A stretch of 64,000 bases of DNA from contig CP036526.1 of the NCBI GenBank assembly GCA_007741555.1, forward strand, positions 4,340,001 to 4,404,000. Reading direction: 5' to 3'. The stretch is from Stieleria marina (GTDB lineage: Bacteria > Planctomycetota > Planctomycetia > Pirellulales > Pirellulaceae). Positions 45,201 to 52,548 of the stretch are shown piece after piece (position 1 is the stretch's first letter; the number at the start of each line of letters is the position of its first letter). A program made the translations under genes and the position numbers. Under the pieces are notes generated by a model. That model made no database searches and was not told where the DNA came from. It saw only the letters and a list, made by a program, of their open reading frames with translations.

Positions 45201-47028
45201 CTTCGTCGGCACCAATGTCACTGGGGGCCCCTCCGCAGGCAACGACGGTGCCGGCATCTTGGTCACCAGCCCTGGCAACGTGATTGGACAACCAGGTCAT
45301 GGCAACACGGTTTCTGGTAACACAGGTGCGGGCGTCGTGCTTACGACCGGCTCGGACGGAACCACGTTGCAAGGCAACCGGATTGGTACCGATGCCAGCG
45401 GCGAACAGTCCGTGACCAACCTTAGCTATGGCGTGGTGGTCCGCTCTGCCGGCAACTTGATCGGTGGTGACAGCACGGCCGGCGAAGGCAACTTGATCTC
45501 GGCCAACAAACGCCAAGGAATCATCTTGTCAGGTGCCGGCGCGGCCGACAACGAAATCTACGGCAACTTGATCGGCACCAACCAAGACGGCACGCTGGCA
45601 CTGGGCAACCTTTCCTACGGCATCTACGTGCTGAACAGTTCCGGCACGGTCATTGGTGATTTGGCTCCCGGATATGGCAACGTGATTTCCGGCAACAAAG
45701 GTTCCGGGGTCGCTCTGGCGGGCACCACGGACACGCAAGTGATCGGCAATCGAATCGGTACCGATGTGACCGGCAACTCGGCCGTGCCCAACCAGGCTTC
45801 GGGAGTTTTCCTGATCAAGGACGCCGTGGATTCGTTGATCGCAGACAACCAAGTCGCTGGCAACGTCCGCACGGGCGTCGCTGTCGCAGGGGCAGGATCG
45901 ACCGGCAACCTGATCACATCGAACTTGATCGGCACCAACGCCGATGGATCCGCGGTGATCGGCAACGGTACCTTTGCGGTGCTCTTGGCCGCACCTGACA
46001 ACACCCTCAATGGCAACGTCATTGCCGGTTCCACACGCGGGGTGGTCTTGAGCGGAGCCAGTGCCACGGGCAACACGGTTTCAAGCAATGCAATTGGCAC
46101 GGACGCGTCGGGCGCAACCGATTTGGGAATGACGACGGGCATCCAGCTTGTCAAAGACGCCGCGACCAACACGATTGGTCCTGACAACTTGATCGCCAAC
46201 AACGGCACCGGAGTTAGTTTCATCGCCAGCTCTGGCAACAGCAACGTCATCACGCAGAACGCGTTCATTAACAACGCCAACGTCGGCATCGCACTAACCA
46301 ACGGCGCGCCGACAGCCAATGACGTCGGTGACGCAGACGAAATTCCCAATCGCGGTCAAAATCACCCGGAATTTGATTCTTCTGAGTTCGTCGCCGGTGG
46401 ATTACGAGTCGTATTTGCGGTGCCCTCCGACGTGGCCAATTCGGATTACGATTTGACCATTGAGATCTACAAATCCGATGCGTTTGGCCAAGGATCTCAG
46501 TTCATCACGTCGCTCGACTATGTCACCAGCGATGCTGGCAACCCGATTACTCGAGTCATTGCCGATGAACTGGTGGGTGACCTTTCACCGGGCGACTACA
46601 TTTCGGCAACCGCGACGGATGCGATGGGCAACACGTCCGAGTTTTCGGCGGCGGTGATGATTGGCGGCGTGGTCGTGGACGATGCACCAGCAACCAACAG
46701 TTCCACGGGAGCCAGGTCCAATTTGGACACCAGTGCTGACGGTCAAATCAGTCCGCAAGACATTCTGGTCGTCTTAAATGAACTGAGTGAAAACGCAGCC
46801 AACGGTGAATCGGCAGCCGCCCAATCGGGAACGATGTTGGAAGACGTCAACGGCGACGGTGCGGTGACTCCGGCCGATGCCCTGGAAGTCATCAATTGGT
46901 TGGCTGAACACGGTCACGGAAGTGCGCAGGCGGAAGCCGCTCACGTGGCATCGCTGATCGACGCCGTTTTTGCCGATGCGGACGACGACGATGAAGCCGC
47001 GTTGCTCAGCGAAGACTTGTTGTTCTAA
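39238..47028 (+). CDS. Giant secreted protein with VCBS, cadherin-like, beta-helix and dockerin domains
   Basis: A 2,596-residue exported protein. The basic N-terminus has a hydrophobic stretch and GLEARQLLAGD, the LEPR-XLL type signal of planctomycete surface proteins. VCBS-like repeats of 124 residues follow, four in a row (DNA 40197-41640), then nine 100-residue cadherin-like repeats (41980-44670) with DENTPDATVVFDAL and DPDGDTLTWAIDSGN. NTDDNGAGSLREAIELAN is a CSLREA-type motif that opens a parallel beta-helix of GNxIGT units (about 45000-46300). A dockerin-like pair ends it (TSADGQISPQDILVVLNEL; DVNGDGAVTPADALEVINWL). Likely an adhesin or matrix protein. Confidence 0.92.
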   Translation: MINMSTGSQKFRRQCRSAQQNSQRAKEQQQQAIHRCAKQEKCKATWLMRQQQRIERYRDSFRGAWLTRLGLGLAALIKFVSAPFQGEPVRQDVTRRRLFGEGLEARQLLAGDSFGPVVTEDSSSTPGIVSVLENDDPAAISVTHVEDSTSLVGTAVTLPLGGIVTINSAGETTFDPAGNYQFLNDEDAVNEIVSYTNNLGQSFDVTIQIAGVNDDATIAGDLSDEGNETTGPLTLGGSLTSSDVDNIDNQFIPQTDVNGTNGYGTFSFSDTGVWGFVANDPFDELAAGEAYTDAFEVASVDGTSATVSVTIYGTNDAPTISTASADQLEADLVEDALTTASGTLNVEDVDLSDTVTATVSAEPTGLGAGMLTLDTANVISDTATTGDVIWTFDSGGESFDHLAQGQELELTYEITVTDDSAPTPAAVTETVTVTITGANDAPTILVASADELEADLVEDALTTASGTLNVEDVDVSDTVTAAVSLEPTGLGAGMLTLDTANVISDTATTGDVTWTFDSGGETFDHLARGQELELTYEITVTDDSAPTPAAVTETVTVTITGANDAPTILVALADELEADLVEDALTTASGTLNVEDVDVSDTVTATVSAEPTGLGAGMLTLNTANVIGDTATTGDVTWTFDSGGESFDHLAQGQELELTYEITVTDDSAPTPAAVTETVTVTITGANDAPTILVASADELEADLVEDALTTASRTLNVKDVDLSDTVTAAVSLEPTGLGAGMLTLNTANVISDTATTGDVIWTFDSGGESFDHLAQGQELELTYEITVDDGSSSETATATKMVVITITGTNDAPVANPDSTVTAENIPTTSAVVANDTDVDDGTGPSDFMVTSASIASGDGFAVALTNSLVFYDPSTFYDYLDSGDVATVLIDYTIEDTEGASSSSVLTVSVTGENDAPVLSGGTTVSLDENAANDAIAFDGLVATDVDAGETLEWAIDSGNDSGAFAIDSNGVITVADSSQLDFESAPSFSLVVSVTDGDATATNTVTINLNDLNESPTVSGGGTVAIDENTADDTVVFDALSAADPDGNTLTWAIDSGNESGAFAIDSNGVITVADSSQLDFETVESFTLVIGVTDGGELSATDTVTINLNDLNESPTLAGGDTVSIDENTPDATVVFDALVADDPDGDTLIWTIDSGNESGAFAIDSNGVITVADSSQLDFETVESITLVIGVTDGGELSATDTVTINLNDLNESPTLAGGDTVSIDENTPDATVVFDALVADDPDGDTLTWAIDSGDDSGAFAIDSNGVITVADSSQLDFETVESFTLEISVTDGGELSATDTVTINVSDLNESPTLAGGDTVSIDENTPNTTVVFDALVADDPDGDTLTWAIDSGNESGAFAIDSNGVITVADSSQLDFETVESFTLETSVTDGSEFSATDTVTINLNDLNESPTLSGGGEVTIDENTPDATVVFDALVADDPDGDTLTWAIDSGNESGAFAIDSNGVITVADSSQLDFETVESFTLEISVTDSGELSATDTVTINLSDLNESPMLAGGDTVSIDENTPDTTVVFDALIADDPDGDTLNWAIDSGNDSGAFAIDSNGVITVADSSQLDFESAESFTLAISVTDGSEFSATDTVTINLNDLNESPTLGGGGEVTIDENTPDATVVFDALIADDPDGDELTWAIAPGDDSGAFAIDSNGVITVADSSQLDFETVESFTLEISVTDGGELSATDTVTINLSDLNESPTLAGGDTVSIDENTPDTTVVFDTLIADDPDGDTLTWAIDSGNESGAFGIDSNGVITVADSSQLDFETVESFTLIVSVTDGEFAVTDQVIVDLIDVTPQFVVINTDDNGAGSLREAIELANLEIEDVTILFDIDESGPHDIVLTSALPQVENTVAILGDSDPDSIGIVGSGLTGIVAGLTLTADAVGSTVMGLSISGFGGDGILAVGGGEHTIQGNWIGVDTDGNAAGNRFGIQLSGSSDNTLDGNVISGNTRSGVYIAGSSTTNLLINNFVGTNVTGGPSAGNDGAGILVTSPGNVIGQPGHGNTVSGNTGAGVVLTTGSDGTTLQGNRIGTDASGEQSVTNLSYGVVVRSAGNLIGGDSTAGEGNLISANKRQGIILSGAGAADNEIYGNLIGTNQDGTLALGNLSYGIYVLNSSGTVIGDLAPGYGNVISGNKGSGVALAGTTDTQVIGNRIGTDVTGNSAVPNQASGVFLIKDAVDSLIADNQVAGNVRTGVAVAGAGSTGNLITSNLIGTNADGSAVIGNGTFAVLLAAPDNTLNGNVIAGSTRGVVLSGASATGNTVSSNAIGTDASGATDLGMTTGIQLVKDAATNTIGPDNLIANNGTGVSFIASSGNSNVITQNAFINNANVGIALTNGAPTANDVGDADEIPNRGQNHPEFDSSEFVAGGLRVVFAVPSDVANSDYDLTIEIYKSDAFGQGSQFITSLDYVTSDAGNPITRVIADELVGDLSPGDYISATATDAMGNTSEFSAAVMIGGVVVDDAPATNSSTGARSNLDTSADGQISPQDILVVLNELSENAANGESAAAQSGTMLEDVNGDGAVTPADALEVINWLAEHGHGSAQAEAAHVASLIDAVFADADDDDEAALLSEDLLF
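40197..41640. repeat. Four 372-bp coding repeats (VCBS-like)
   Basis: The units are almost identical at DNA level and spaced exactly 372 bases, encoding 124 residues each (ELEADLVEDALTTASGTLNV...). High identity points to recent duplication or conversion within the gene. Confidence 0.9.
41980..44670. repeat. Nine 300-bp coding repeats (cadherin-like)
   Basis: Units start about every 300 bases (41983, 42283, 42583 and so on), each encoding 100 residues. The fixed core GAFAIDSNGVITVADSSQLD is shared by nearly all units; flanking residues vary. The two units near 42583 and 42883 are nearly identical. Confidence 0.9.
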
Positions 47029-47065
47029 CCGTCCAGCGAAGGACACGAAACAAGCTTGCAACAGC

Positions 47066-47100
47066 GAGTGGCCGGATTCAATTCGGCCGCTCGTCTTTTT
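47066..47100 (+). terminator. Rho-independent terminator of the giant gene
   Basis: GAGTGGCCG (47066-47074) pairs with CGGCCGCTC (47084-47092) with one G-U pair, followed by GTCTTTTT. It lies 38 bases after the stop codon. Confidence 0.85.
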
Positions 47101-47226
47101 GTTCGCCACTCGTTTTTCACTGCGGTGTCTTTTCGTGGGCCACTCGATCTAGGCTACAAGTCGTCTGACAGCTAGGCCGCTACACTACGTGTTTCCCATT
47201 TGCTCTCGCTCGATGGATTTGCGCCT

Positions 47227-48690
47227 GTGTTACTTCGCCAACGACCTGGACTACTGGCCTGCTTCATTGCGTACACAATCAGCTACTTGATCCAACCAAG
47301 CCACTGTCGCGCCGAAGAATTGCTTCAGCCGAACATTGTGCTCATCCTGGTCGACGACCTAGGCTGGGCCGACTTGGGCTGTTACGGGCACGCTTGGCAT
47401 CGCACGCCTCAAATCGATGCGTTGGCGGCCAGCGGGATGCGTTTCACCCAAGCGTATTCACCGGCCCCCATTTGTTCGGCATCGCGAGCCAGCATCTTGT
47501 CCGGCAAAGCAGTTGCGCGACTGGGATTTGAGTTTGTGACCAAAGACGAACCGGGCCTTCAAAAACTGGATACGCCACAACGTCTGACAGCGCCGCCGCT
47601 GACGTTGAATCTGCCGCTTGCGGAGACGACGATCGCCGAAACGCTGACGCCCCTGGGCTACCAAACCGCGTTCTTTGGCAAATGGCACGTCAGCCAGCAT
47701 CACCAACGCTATCTGGGTTGGCACCCCAAGTTCGGTCCGCATGCTCAAGGGTTTGACATCGCGACGGAAGATTACGGCGATCATCCTTACGCGTGGCAGC
47801 ATCCCAAGCGCAAACCGGCCAATCTGGCATCGGGCGAATTCCCCACCGATACGATGGTCCAACGCACAGCCGATTACATTCGTGGTCCACACGATCGACC
47901 ATTCTTTCTGATGATGTCGTCGTTCTATGTTCACACCCCCGTCAAAAATCGATGCCGCTGGTTGGTAGATCAATACAAACACAAAATCCCCGCGGATTCG
48001 CCCAATCGCAACAAGCGTCTGGAGTACGCCGCGTTCGTCGAAACATTGGATCATCACGTCGGCACCGTCATCAGCGCGATCGACGACGCTGGATTAAAAA
48101 ACAACACCCTGGTCGTGTTCATGTCCGACAATGGCGGGCATCCGGAATTTTGCGGACAAGCTCCGCTGCGAGGATCCAAATGGAATCTGTACGAAGGCGG
48201 TATTCGAGTGCCGATGATTTGTCGCTGGCCCAACCGGATCGCCGAACGTTCGGTCAGTGATACCGCGGTGATCGGATATGACTTGCTGCCGACCTTTGCC
48301 GATGCGGCGGGTAGCGATGTCGTTGCTCGAGCGGACAATCTGGATGGGCAAAGCCTGCTGCCAGTTTTTCCGTTGGGCAACCATCACTTTGACCGCAATT
48401 TGATCTGGCACTTTCCTTACTATCATCCGGAGACGACGTTCTCTAAAGCTCAAGGCTCGATCGGCATCAATGACTTTGCGGTCAGCCAAACGCGGCCACA
48501 ATCTGCGCTGCGATTCGGAGATTACAAACTGCTTCATTTCGCAGAAGACGACCGCATCGAGCTGTACAACTTGAAAGACGACCAAGGCGAACAAACCGAC
48601 TTGAGCCAGTCGGCGCCCACCACGGCCGCGTTGATGCGTCAAAGACTGGCATCGACACTTCAAAAGATGAACGCACGTCGAGCGAACTAG
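47227..48690 (+). CDS. Secreted sulfatase
   Basis: About 487 residues. A type I sulfatase that hydrolyses sulfate esters, probably on polysaccharides outside the cytoplasm. NIVLILVDDLGWADLGCYG is the metal-binding start. CSASRASILSGK holds the Cys that is converted to formylglycine (C-x-A-x-R form). GYQTAFFGKWHVSQ and VVFMSDNGGHPEF are further active-site strands. GTG 47227 gives a short signal peptide (LLACFIAYTISYLI...CRAEE); a TTG at 47200 is in the same frame and cannot be excluded. A formylglycine-generating enzyme would be needed and is not in the window. Confidence 0.9.
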   Translation: MLLRQRPGLLACFIAYTISYLIQPSHCRAEELLQPNIVLILVDDLGWADLGCYGHAWHRTPQIDALAASGMRFTQAYSPAPICSASRASILSGKAVARLGFEFVTKDEPGLQKLDTPQRLTAPPLTLNLPLAETTIAETLTPLGYQTAFFGKWHVSQHHQRYLGWHPKFGPHAQGFDIATEDYGDHPYAWQHPKRKPANLASGEFPTDTMVQRTADYIRGPHDRPFFLMMSSFYVHTPVKNRCRWLVDQYKHKIPADSPNRNKRLEYAAFVETLDHHVGTVISAIDDAGLKNNTLVVFMSDNGGHPEFCGQAPLRGSKWNLYEGGIRVPMICRWPNRIAERSVSDTAVIGYDLLPTFADAAGSDVVARADNLDGQSLLPVFPLGNHHFDRNLIWHFPYYHPETTFSKAQGSIGINDFAVSQTRPQSALRFGDYKLLHFAEDDRIELYNLKDDQGEQTDLSQSAPTTAALMRQRLASTLQKMNARRAN

Positions 48691-48853
48691 CGACTGGCAG
48701 GTTGCTTGCTTTGCCATTTCGACTTGCGTCGTGGCGGGCTCACTATTTCTCGCTTGCAAAAAGTTGTTCCGGCAATTGGCCTCCGGTACATTGCGGGCGG
48801 TGCGATTTGCTTTTGATCGCGACCGGCTGACCATTCAATCGTAAGAGGCAAAC

Positions 48854-51800
48854 GTGTTGAATATTCCAAAGCGTGTTTCGTGCGTAGTTTCCTTGGCCGC
48901 AGTGGCGTACTTAATTGTCGCCGCACCGGTAGCGTTGTTCGCGCAAGACAAAACGGCGGATCAAAGCGTAGGCGTCCAGAACACATCTGCTCGGAACGCA
49001 GCTACTCAAACCGGCGCGACGTATCCTCTGCGAATGCAGGCCGCCACATTGGCAGAGGGCGATCCCGACGGAGTTGTCTTTACCGTCCGTGGGATCATTC
49101 AGGACGCAGACGGCCAACCGGTGCCCAATGCGACCGTGGTGCTTTGCGAAGGCAGTACGTATCGGATCAGTTCGATGAGCAGGCCGCGGCCCATCGAGAC
49201 GTACTTGGACAATTACATGGTCAATGACGTCTTCGCTCGGACGACTTCTGACGCCGACGGCCGCTACGCATTTACAAACGTCGCTGCACCTGCCGTGACG
49301 CAGCACTATGCGAAATCTTGGAATTGGTCGGTCGCCGCCTGCAACTCCGACGGCGATTTTGGCTGGCGAAGAATCAAAACAGGCTACCAAGGCCCCGAAA
49401 CCATCAAGCTGGATGCCGGCGTACGGTTGAAAGCATCTCAGCCGATTTCGGGAACGGCGCTGGCGGTCGATGGCCAGCCTGTTGCTGGAGCGGTCGTCTG
49501 CCTCAGTTCGCTCAATACCCCTGACTCGGACGCACCGTATCGACGGTCGTTGATGGATTTTGATGGCAACGCTAGTTCGCTGCAGTTGTTCTGCAAGACA
49601 GGAGCGGACGGGACATTTCTGTTTCCCAAGGTTCCGGTCGATCAGGTAGCGACGGTCCATGTCCGACATCCGAACCATCAGTTCAAATTGAATCACGTCG
49701 CGTCGGGCAAGTCGGAAGTCATGCAGGCGATCCCGCGTATTATGGTGCGTGGCAAAATCGTGGACGAATCGGGGGCGCCGATCGCCGGCGTGCAGTTTCG
49801 TTCTGACGGCAGTTCGGCATACACGTTGACCGATGCGAAAGGCCGGTTTGCTTGGCCGACGACCGAAGAATCGTTGATGCGGACGAGCCGCTCAAAATCC
49901 CCCGCGGATGCCGAGGCAGGATTCTTTGCGAGAGTTCCGGATTCCGACTTTGTCCGCTTGGGGGTCAATATCCCGGTCGTCGAATTGTTGGCTGGTAAAG
50001 AGCGGACAATCGTGCTGCAGAGCGGTTGTCGGGTCACGGGAAAAGTGGTTTCGCGGCAACGCAGTGAACCAGTCCAAGGAGCCACCGTGACGGCCAATTT
50101 TGTCGGTGCGAGCGATGTCTTGAATTTGGCCGCCGCGCGAACGGATCACGAAGGCAAGTTCGATTTGGTTGTACAACGCAGACCGATGGCCGTGGGCGTC
50201 AGCGGGTCCGTGCCCGGATTTAGTTTGCCGCGTTTGGATTATCGTGATGGGCTGAAGATCGAATCGGAGTTGGTCAGGCATATCGATTTGACGGGCAAGG
50301 AAGCGCTCGTGCTGGACGATTTTGTCGTCGACGCTCTCCCATCGATCGACGTGGTGATCGTCGACGAAACAGAACAGCCCGTAGAACATGCTTCGGTCAC
50401 GGCGTTTTACCAAGTGCGGCAGGGCAGTCGAAATCGTTTGTCGGTCGAACGCGACCTTGCCAGCCCCGTCCTAACCGACCGGGAGGGTCACTCGCGGCTC
50501 TTGCCGACGGTCAAAACGTGGGATGCCGCCAACATCAGGGTGCGTGCCAAAATCAATGGAGCAGTCTGGTTTGGATCGAAACATCTAGCCGCATCCAAAG
50601 ATCGAGCGCCCAGCGGGGATCCGCTCACAATCCAACTCAAGAACGCTTGGAAGCTAAGCGGCCGCGTCTTGATCGACAACAAGCCCGCCGAAGGCATCAA
50701 TGTCGCGCTGATGCGCCGGATCGACAACGGATTGAATTCGATGGTGGCGATTACTTCCAGGTACACCGACCGTACGATTACCGATCGAAACGGCGAGTAC
50801 GCGTTTGTCGCTGCCCCTGACGAAACTTACTCGGTTTCGGTGACTGGCCCCAGCAATTCAAGCGGTCGATCGGGTTCGTCGGCCATGGACCAAACCAGCG
50901 ACCACGAGTACCGATTTGGCGAAATCGCACTTTCTTCGCCTGGTCAATCCAGTGGTCCGCATAGAACGATCCGCGGCCGCGTCGTCGACTTTGATGGAAA
51001 CCCCATCGCCGATGCGCAAATCTCGTCGACAACGCGGACCAGAACTTCCACCACGTCGGACGCCCAAGGCAGATTTGAGCTCAAAGGGCTGGCCGCTGGC
51101 CAGGCGCGATTGCACGTGTATGTACGCGGTAGCGAGGAAAGCCAAACGTTGAATTCCACTTTCGTGAACGCCAATGCCGGTTCCAACGATTTGGCAATTC
51201 GCATGGACCGTCGACTGAATTACACGATTCCCACTCTGGAAGCCAAGCAATTCGTGAACATCGATCAGGTGCCGTTTGGAGGCGATGTAGGTGACGGGTC
51301 ACTGGCTGGAAAAGTCCTTGACCAGGACGACCAGCCTATTGCCGGAGCGGTCGTTCGTATTAACGCGGTGAAACGGCGCCCGATGGGTGACGAAATCGCC
51401 GGGCAAATCGAAAGTTCGCCATCATCGTTTGAATGCGGAAAACTGGCGATCACGGACGCAAAAGGGAACTTTCAAATCCGTAACGTGTCAGCGGATTCTT
51501 TGTACGAATTGGCAGTCGGCGCGACGGGATACTTGGGAAACCAGATTCGCGATCTGGATCCCAAACAACCCCCACCCAACGTGAATTTGGCAAAGCTGCC
51601 AGCAACCCCGCCCCGACATGCCGTCGCCGCTCGTATCATCGATAAACATGGCAAAGGAATCCCGGGTGCGACCATCGAAGTCAGCCGGGTCGTCTTCATG
51701 GATGGCCGTTCGCGAAAACCCGATGCCGACATCACTTCGGCAACCGTCACCGACCAGGAAGGGAAATTCGTAGTGCGGGCGGCGACCCCGATTCGCCGGA

Positions 51801-52480
51801 TGACTCTGAAAATCAGCGCGGGCGGTTATGCATCGTTTGCCAACACCTCTGCTTTACCAGGAAAGCCGCTGCAGGATATCCAGTTGTCCCATGGCAGCAG
51901 CTTGGCAGGACGGTTGGTCTTTGATGGCAAACCTGCAGCGGGCGTGAAGTTGGGGTTGGTTCAATCACAACGTAGCATCGGTAACATCGTGACACCCATG
52001 TCAACGACGACTGATGAGAACGGGCATTTCGGTTGGAATCACCTGACTGCCGCGACGGAATTTGCGATCTACTCCCTCATCGACCAGGACAACGCGGCAA
52101 CTTTGCCGGTGACACTAGTCACGTCATCGCTGTCAAATTCGTTGACCGATTTGGGTGAAGTCCCCGCCCAAAAAGGCCACCGAGTCGCCTTGCGGTTCGT
52201 TACCGAAGACCGCAAACCGATTCCACCGCGTGCTTACTGCTACCTGTCACGAAGCAAAGCGTGGAGCTCGAGCCGAAAATCACTGCCGCAACGATTCGCC
52301 GCGACCGTGCGTTTTAATGCGGTGCCGACCGATATCATCAGAGTCTATGTGCGCGTGCCTGACTATGAAGTAGTCAACGTCGAACCCGAATGCCAGTTGG
52401 ATCTCAACCGTCGCTACGCGCTGTACTCCGACCACGACCAGTCCATCACGTTTACGCTGCGGCCCGTCGCTTCGCCCTAA
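48854..52480 (+). CDS. Secreted protein with many carboxypeptidase-regulatory-like domains, paralogue 1
   Basis: A 1,208-residue exported protein. The signal peptide is LAAVAYLIVAAPVALFAQ. The mature part contains about eight Ig-like carboxypeptidase-regulatory/CnaB-type domains, recognised by G-x-V-x-D-x-x-G-x-P-x-x-x-A openings (VRGIIQDADGQPVPNATVVL; IRGRVVDFDGNPIADAQI; AGKVLDQDDQPIAGAVV) and closing TDAKGRF-like turns. Such domains are binding or spacer modules. GTG 48854 follows AGAGG. It is the first of three tandem paralogues between two sulfatase genes, suggesting a surface complex for sulfated glycans. Confidence 0.85.
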   Translation: MLNIPKRVSCVVSLAAVAYLIVAAPVALFAQDKTADQSVGVQNTSARNAATQTGATYPLRMQAATLAEGDPDGVVFTVRGIIQDADGQPVPNATVVLCEGSTYRISSMSRPRPIETYLDNYMVNDVFARTTSDADGRYAFTNVAAPAVTQHYAKSWNWSVAACNSDGDFGWRRIKTGYQGPETIKLDAGVRLKASQPISGTALAVDGQPVAGAVVCLSSLNTPDSDAPYRRSLMDFDGNASSLQLFCKTGADGTFLFPKVPVDQVATVHVRHPNHQFKLNHVASGKSEVMQAIPRIMVRGKIVDESGAPIAGVQFRSDGSSAYTLTDAKGRFAWPTTEESLMRTSRSKSPADAEAGFFARVPDSDFVRLGVNIPVVELLAGKERTIVLQSGCRVTGKVVSRQRSEPVQGATVTANFVGASDVLNLAAARTDHEGKFDLVVQRRPMAVGVSGSVPGFSLPRLDYRDGLKIESELVRHIDLTGKEALVLDDFVVDALPSIDVVIVDETEQPVEHASVTAFYQVRQGSRNRLSVERDLASPVLTDREGHSRLLPTVKTWDAANIRVRAKINGAVWFGSKHLAASKDRAPSGDPLTIQLKNAWKLSGRVLIDNKPAEGINVALMRRIDNGLNSMVAITSRYTDRTITDRNGEYAFVAAPDETYSVSVTGPSNSSGRSGSSAMDQTSDHEYRFGEIALSSPGQSSGPHRTIRGRVVDFDGNPIADAQISSTTRTRTSTTSDAQGRFELKGLAAGQARLHVYVRGSEESQTLNSTFVNANAGSNDLAIRMDRRLNYTIPTLEAKQFVNIDQVPFGGDVGDGSLAGKVLDQDDQPIAGAVVRINAVKRRPMGDEIAGQIESSPSSFECGKLAITDAKGNFQIRNVSADSLYELAVGATGYLGNQIRDLDPKQPPPNVNLAKLPATPPRHAVAARIIDKHGKGIPGATIEVSRVVFMDGRSRKPDADITSATVTDQEGKFVVRAATPIRRMTLKISAGGYASFANTSALPGKPLQDIQLSHGSSLAGRLVFDGKPAAGVKLGLVQSQRSIGNIVTPMSTTTDENGHFGWNHLTAATEFAIYSLIDQDNAATLPVTLVTSSLSNSLTDLGEVPAQKGHRVALRFVTEDRKPIPPRAYCYLSRSKAWSSSRKSLPQRFAATVRFNAVPTDIIRVYVRVPDYEVVNVEPECQLDLNRRYALYSDHDQSITFTLRPVASP

Positions 52481-52548
52481 ATCGCTCAAACTCGAGCAAA
52501 TCCCAATCGAATACTGAAATTGGTGCCGACTAGCCGAAGGAAATCATC

